From assembly GCA_023213315.1 (NCBI GenBank), contig JAKCPI010031589.1:1-64000 (forward strand): DNA of 64,000 nt, read 5' to 3'. How positions within the stretch are numbered: the stretch's first letter is position 1; every line of letters begins with the position of its first letter. A model generated the notes under the pieces. The model had not been told where the DNA came from, made no database searches, and saw only the letters and a program-made list of their open reading frames with translations. Made by a program: the position numbers and the translations under genes. Below are positions 63,619-64,000 of this stretch, piece after piece. The DNA comes from Euborellia annulipes (taxonomy: Eukaryota > Arthropoda > Insecta > Dermaptera > Anisolabididae).

Positions 63619-64000
63619 TCAACAGTTTAATATCTTTTTCAAATCATATTGAATTTTTATATTCAACAACTTCTCATTATTATTTACAAGTGATGTTATC
63701 ACATACTCTAGGGACCTTTTCCCATATTTATTTGTAATCATTGGCAGACTCACCATCTCCCTTTCCATCATTCTAGTATTATATTTATTACTTAAATCTA
63801 TTTTAAAATAAAACTTTTCCAAGACAATTTTTTCAAACAAATCTTTAATCAGCAAAATATTGAAGTTTTTACAAATGATATTTTTATCTATCATTTCAAA
63901 TTTTTTAATACCTACATTTTAATAAAACCGTTTTGAATTAATGGTAATTTATTAATCACATGCTCGCCTGCACTTCCCCAGGACGAGATGCCATATCTGA
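63619..64000 (-). pseudogene. LINE reverse-transcriptase C-terminal tail
   Basis: Two frames: 64000-63910 reads YGISSWGSAGEHVINKLPLI then stops; 63894-63619 reads FYFKIDLSNKYNTRM ... PMITNKYGKRSLEY, the conserved 'H/NTR...P...T.YG.RSL.Y' tail of Jockey/CR1-type LINEs. A frameshift or stop separates them. The rest lies beyond the window. Confidence 0.75.

Larger units (their letters stand above)
62932..64000 (-). mobile_element. LINE 3' end, running off the window
   Basis: Minus-strand non-LTR element whose 3' end has a short repeated tail (AATTGAATTGAATTG at 62933-62947). The 3' UTR is split by a hAT-like MITE. Coding C-terminus at 63619-64000. Confidence 0.65.

Overview
This window looks like metazoan, probably arthropod, nuclear DNA. 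BEL/Pao retrotransposons occur only in animals. The sequence is AT-rich with many homopolymers and microsatellites, and no host protein-coding gene, true tRNA or rRNA gene can be supported. I see no bacterial-type operons, phage genes or CRISPR. Essentially everything recognisable is mobile DNA or its debris, often nested several layers deep. All family nicknames (dhE, SINE-A, PAL-Y, FB-F, Rep-T and so on) are mine.

Layout. 1-6377: a BEL/Pao LTR retrotransposon on the minus strand, with almost identical LTRs and a gag-pol broken by two frameshifts. 6378-9414: AT-rich DNA without genes. 9415-14369: SINE-A, Helitron pieces and four copies of dhE, a ~680-bp family with a different hairpin at each end; one copy carries a mariner-like transposase fragment. 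14367-19305: long palindromes (PAL-Y), a Ty3/Gypsy CsRn1-type LTR with a tRNA-Trp primer site, a PIF/Harbinger MITE, a 70-bp tandem array and a palindromic repeat (Rep-V). 19304-26655: Helitron, SINEs, dhE copies and a PAL-Y palindrome followed by a 144-bp satellite array. 26829-32372: two Helitrons, each split by SINEs and hAT-like elements; one stack is Helitron > hAT-like MITE > dhE > giant fold-back. 32470-38116: a ~3.1-kb inverted duplication containing two deleted dhE copies, plus hAT MITEs. 39655-44524: Helitron with a triplicated 3' module, and a dhE inside a hAT MITE inside another dhE. 44998-53035: Rep-W, Rep-V, SINEs, a hAT MITE with a perfect target duplication, and G-rich tracts. 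53696-64000: more dhE and Helitrons of three terminal types, and two minus-strand LINE 3' fragments.

How the parts relate. The only sizeable protein-coding sequences are the BEL gag-pol, the C-termini of two non-LTR retrotransposons and a dead mariner-like transposase. SINE-A has tRNA-like promoter boxes, a poly(A) tail and 10-15 bp target duplications, so it was presumably mobilised by a LINE. The hAT-like MITEs have 8-bp duplications and the Helitrons have TC...CTAG ends at A/T sites; both depend on enzymes not encoded here. The least explained component is dhE: about twenty full or partial copies, no terminal inverted repeats between its two ends, no obvious target duplication, and exchangeable interiors. 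It is my best candidate for an undescribed or little-described element type. All boundaries were read by eye.
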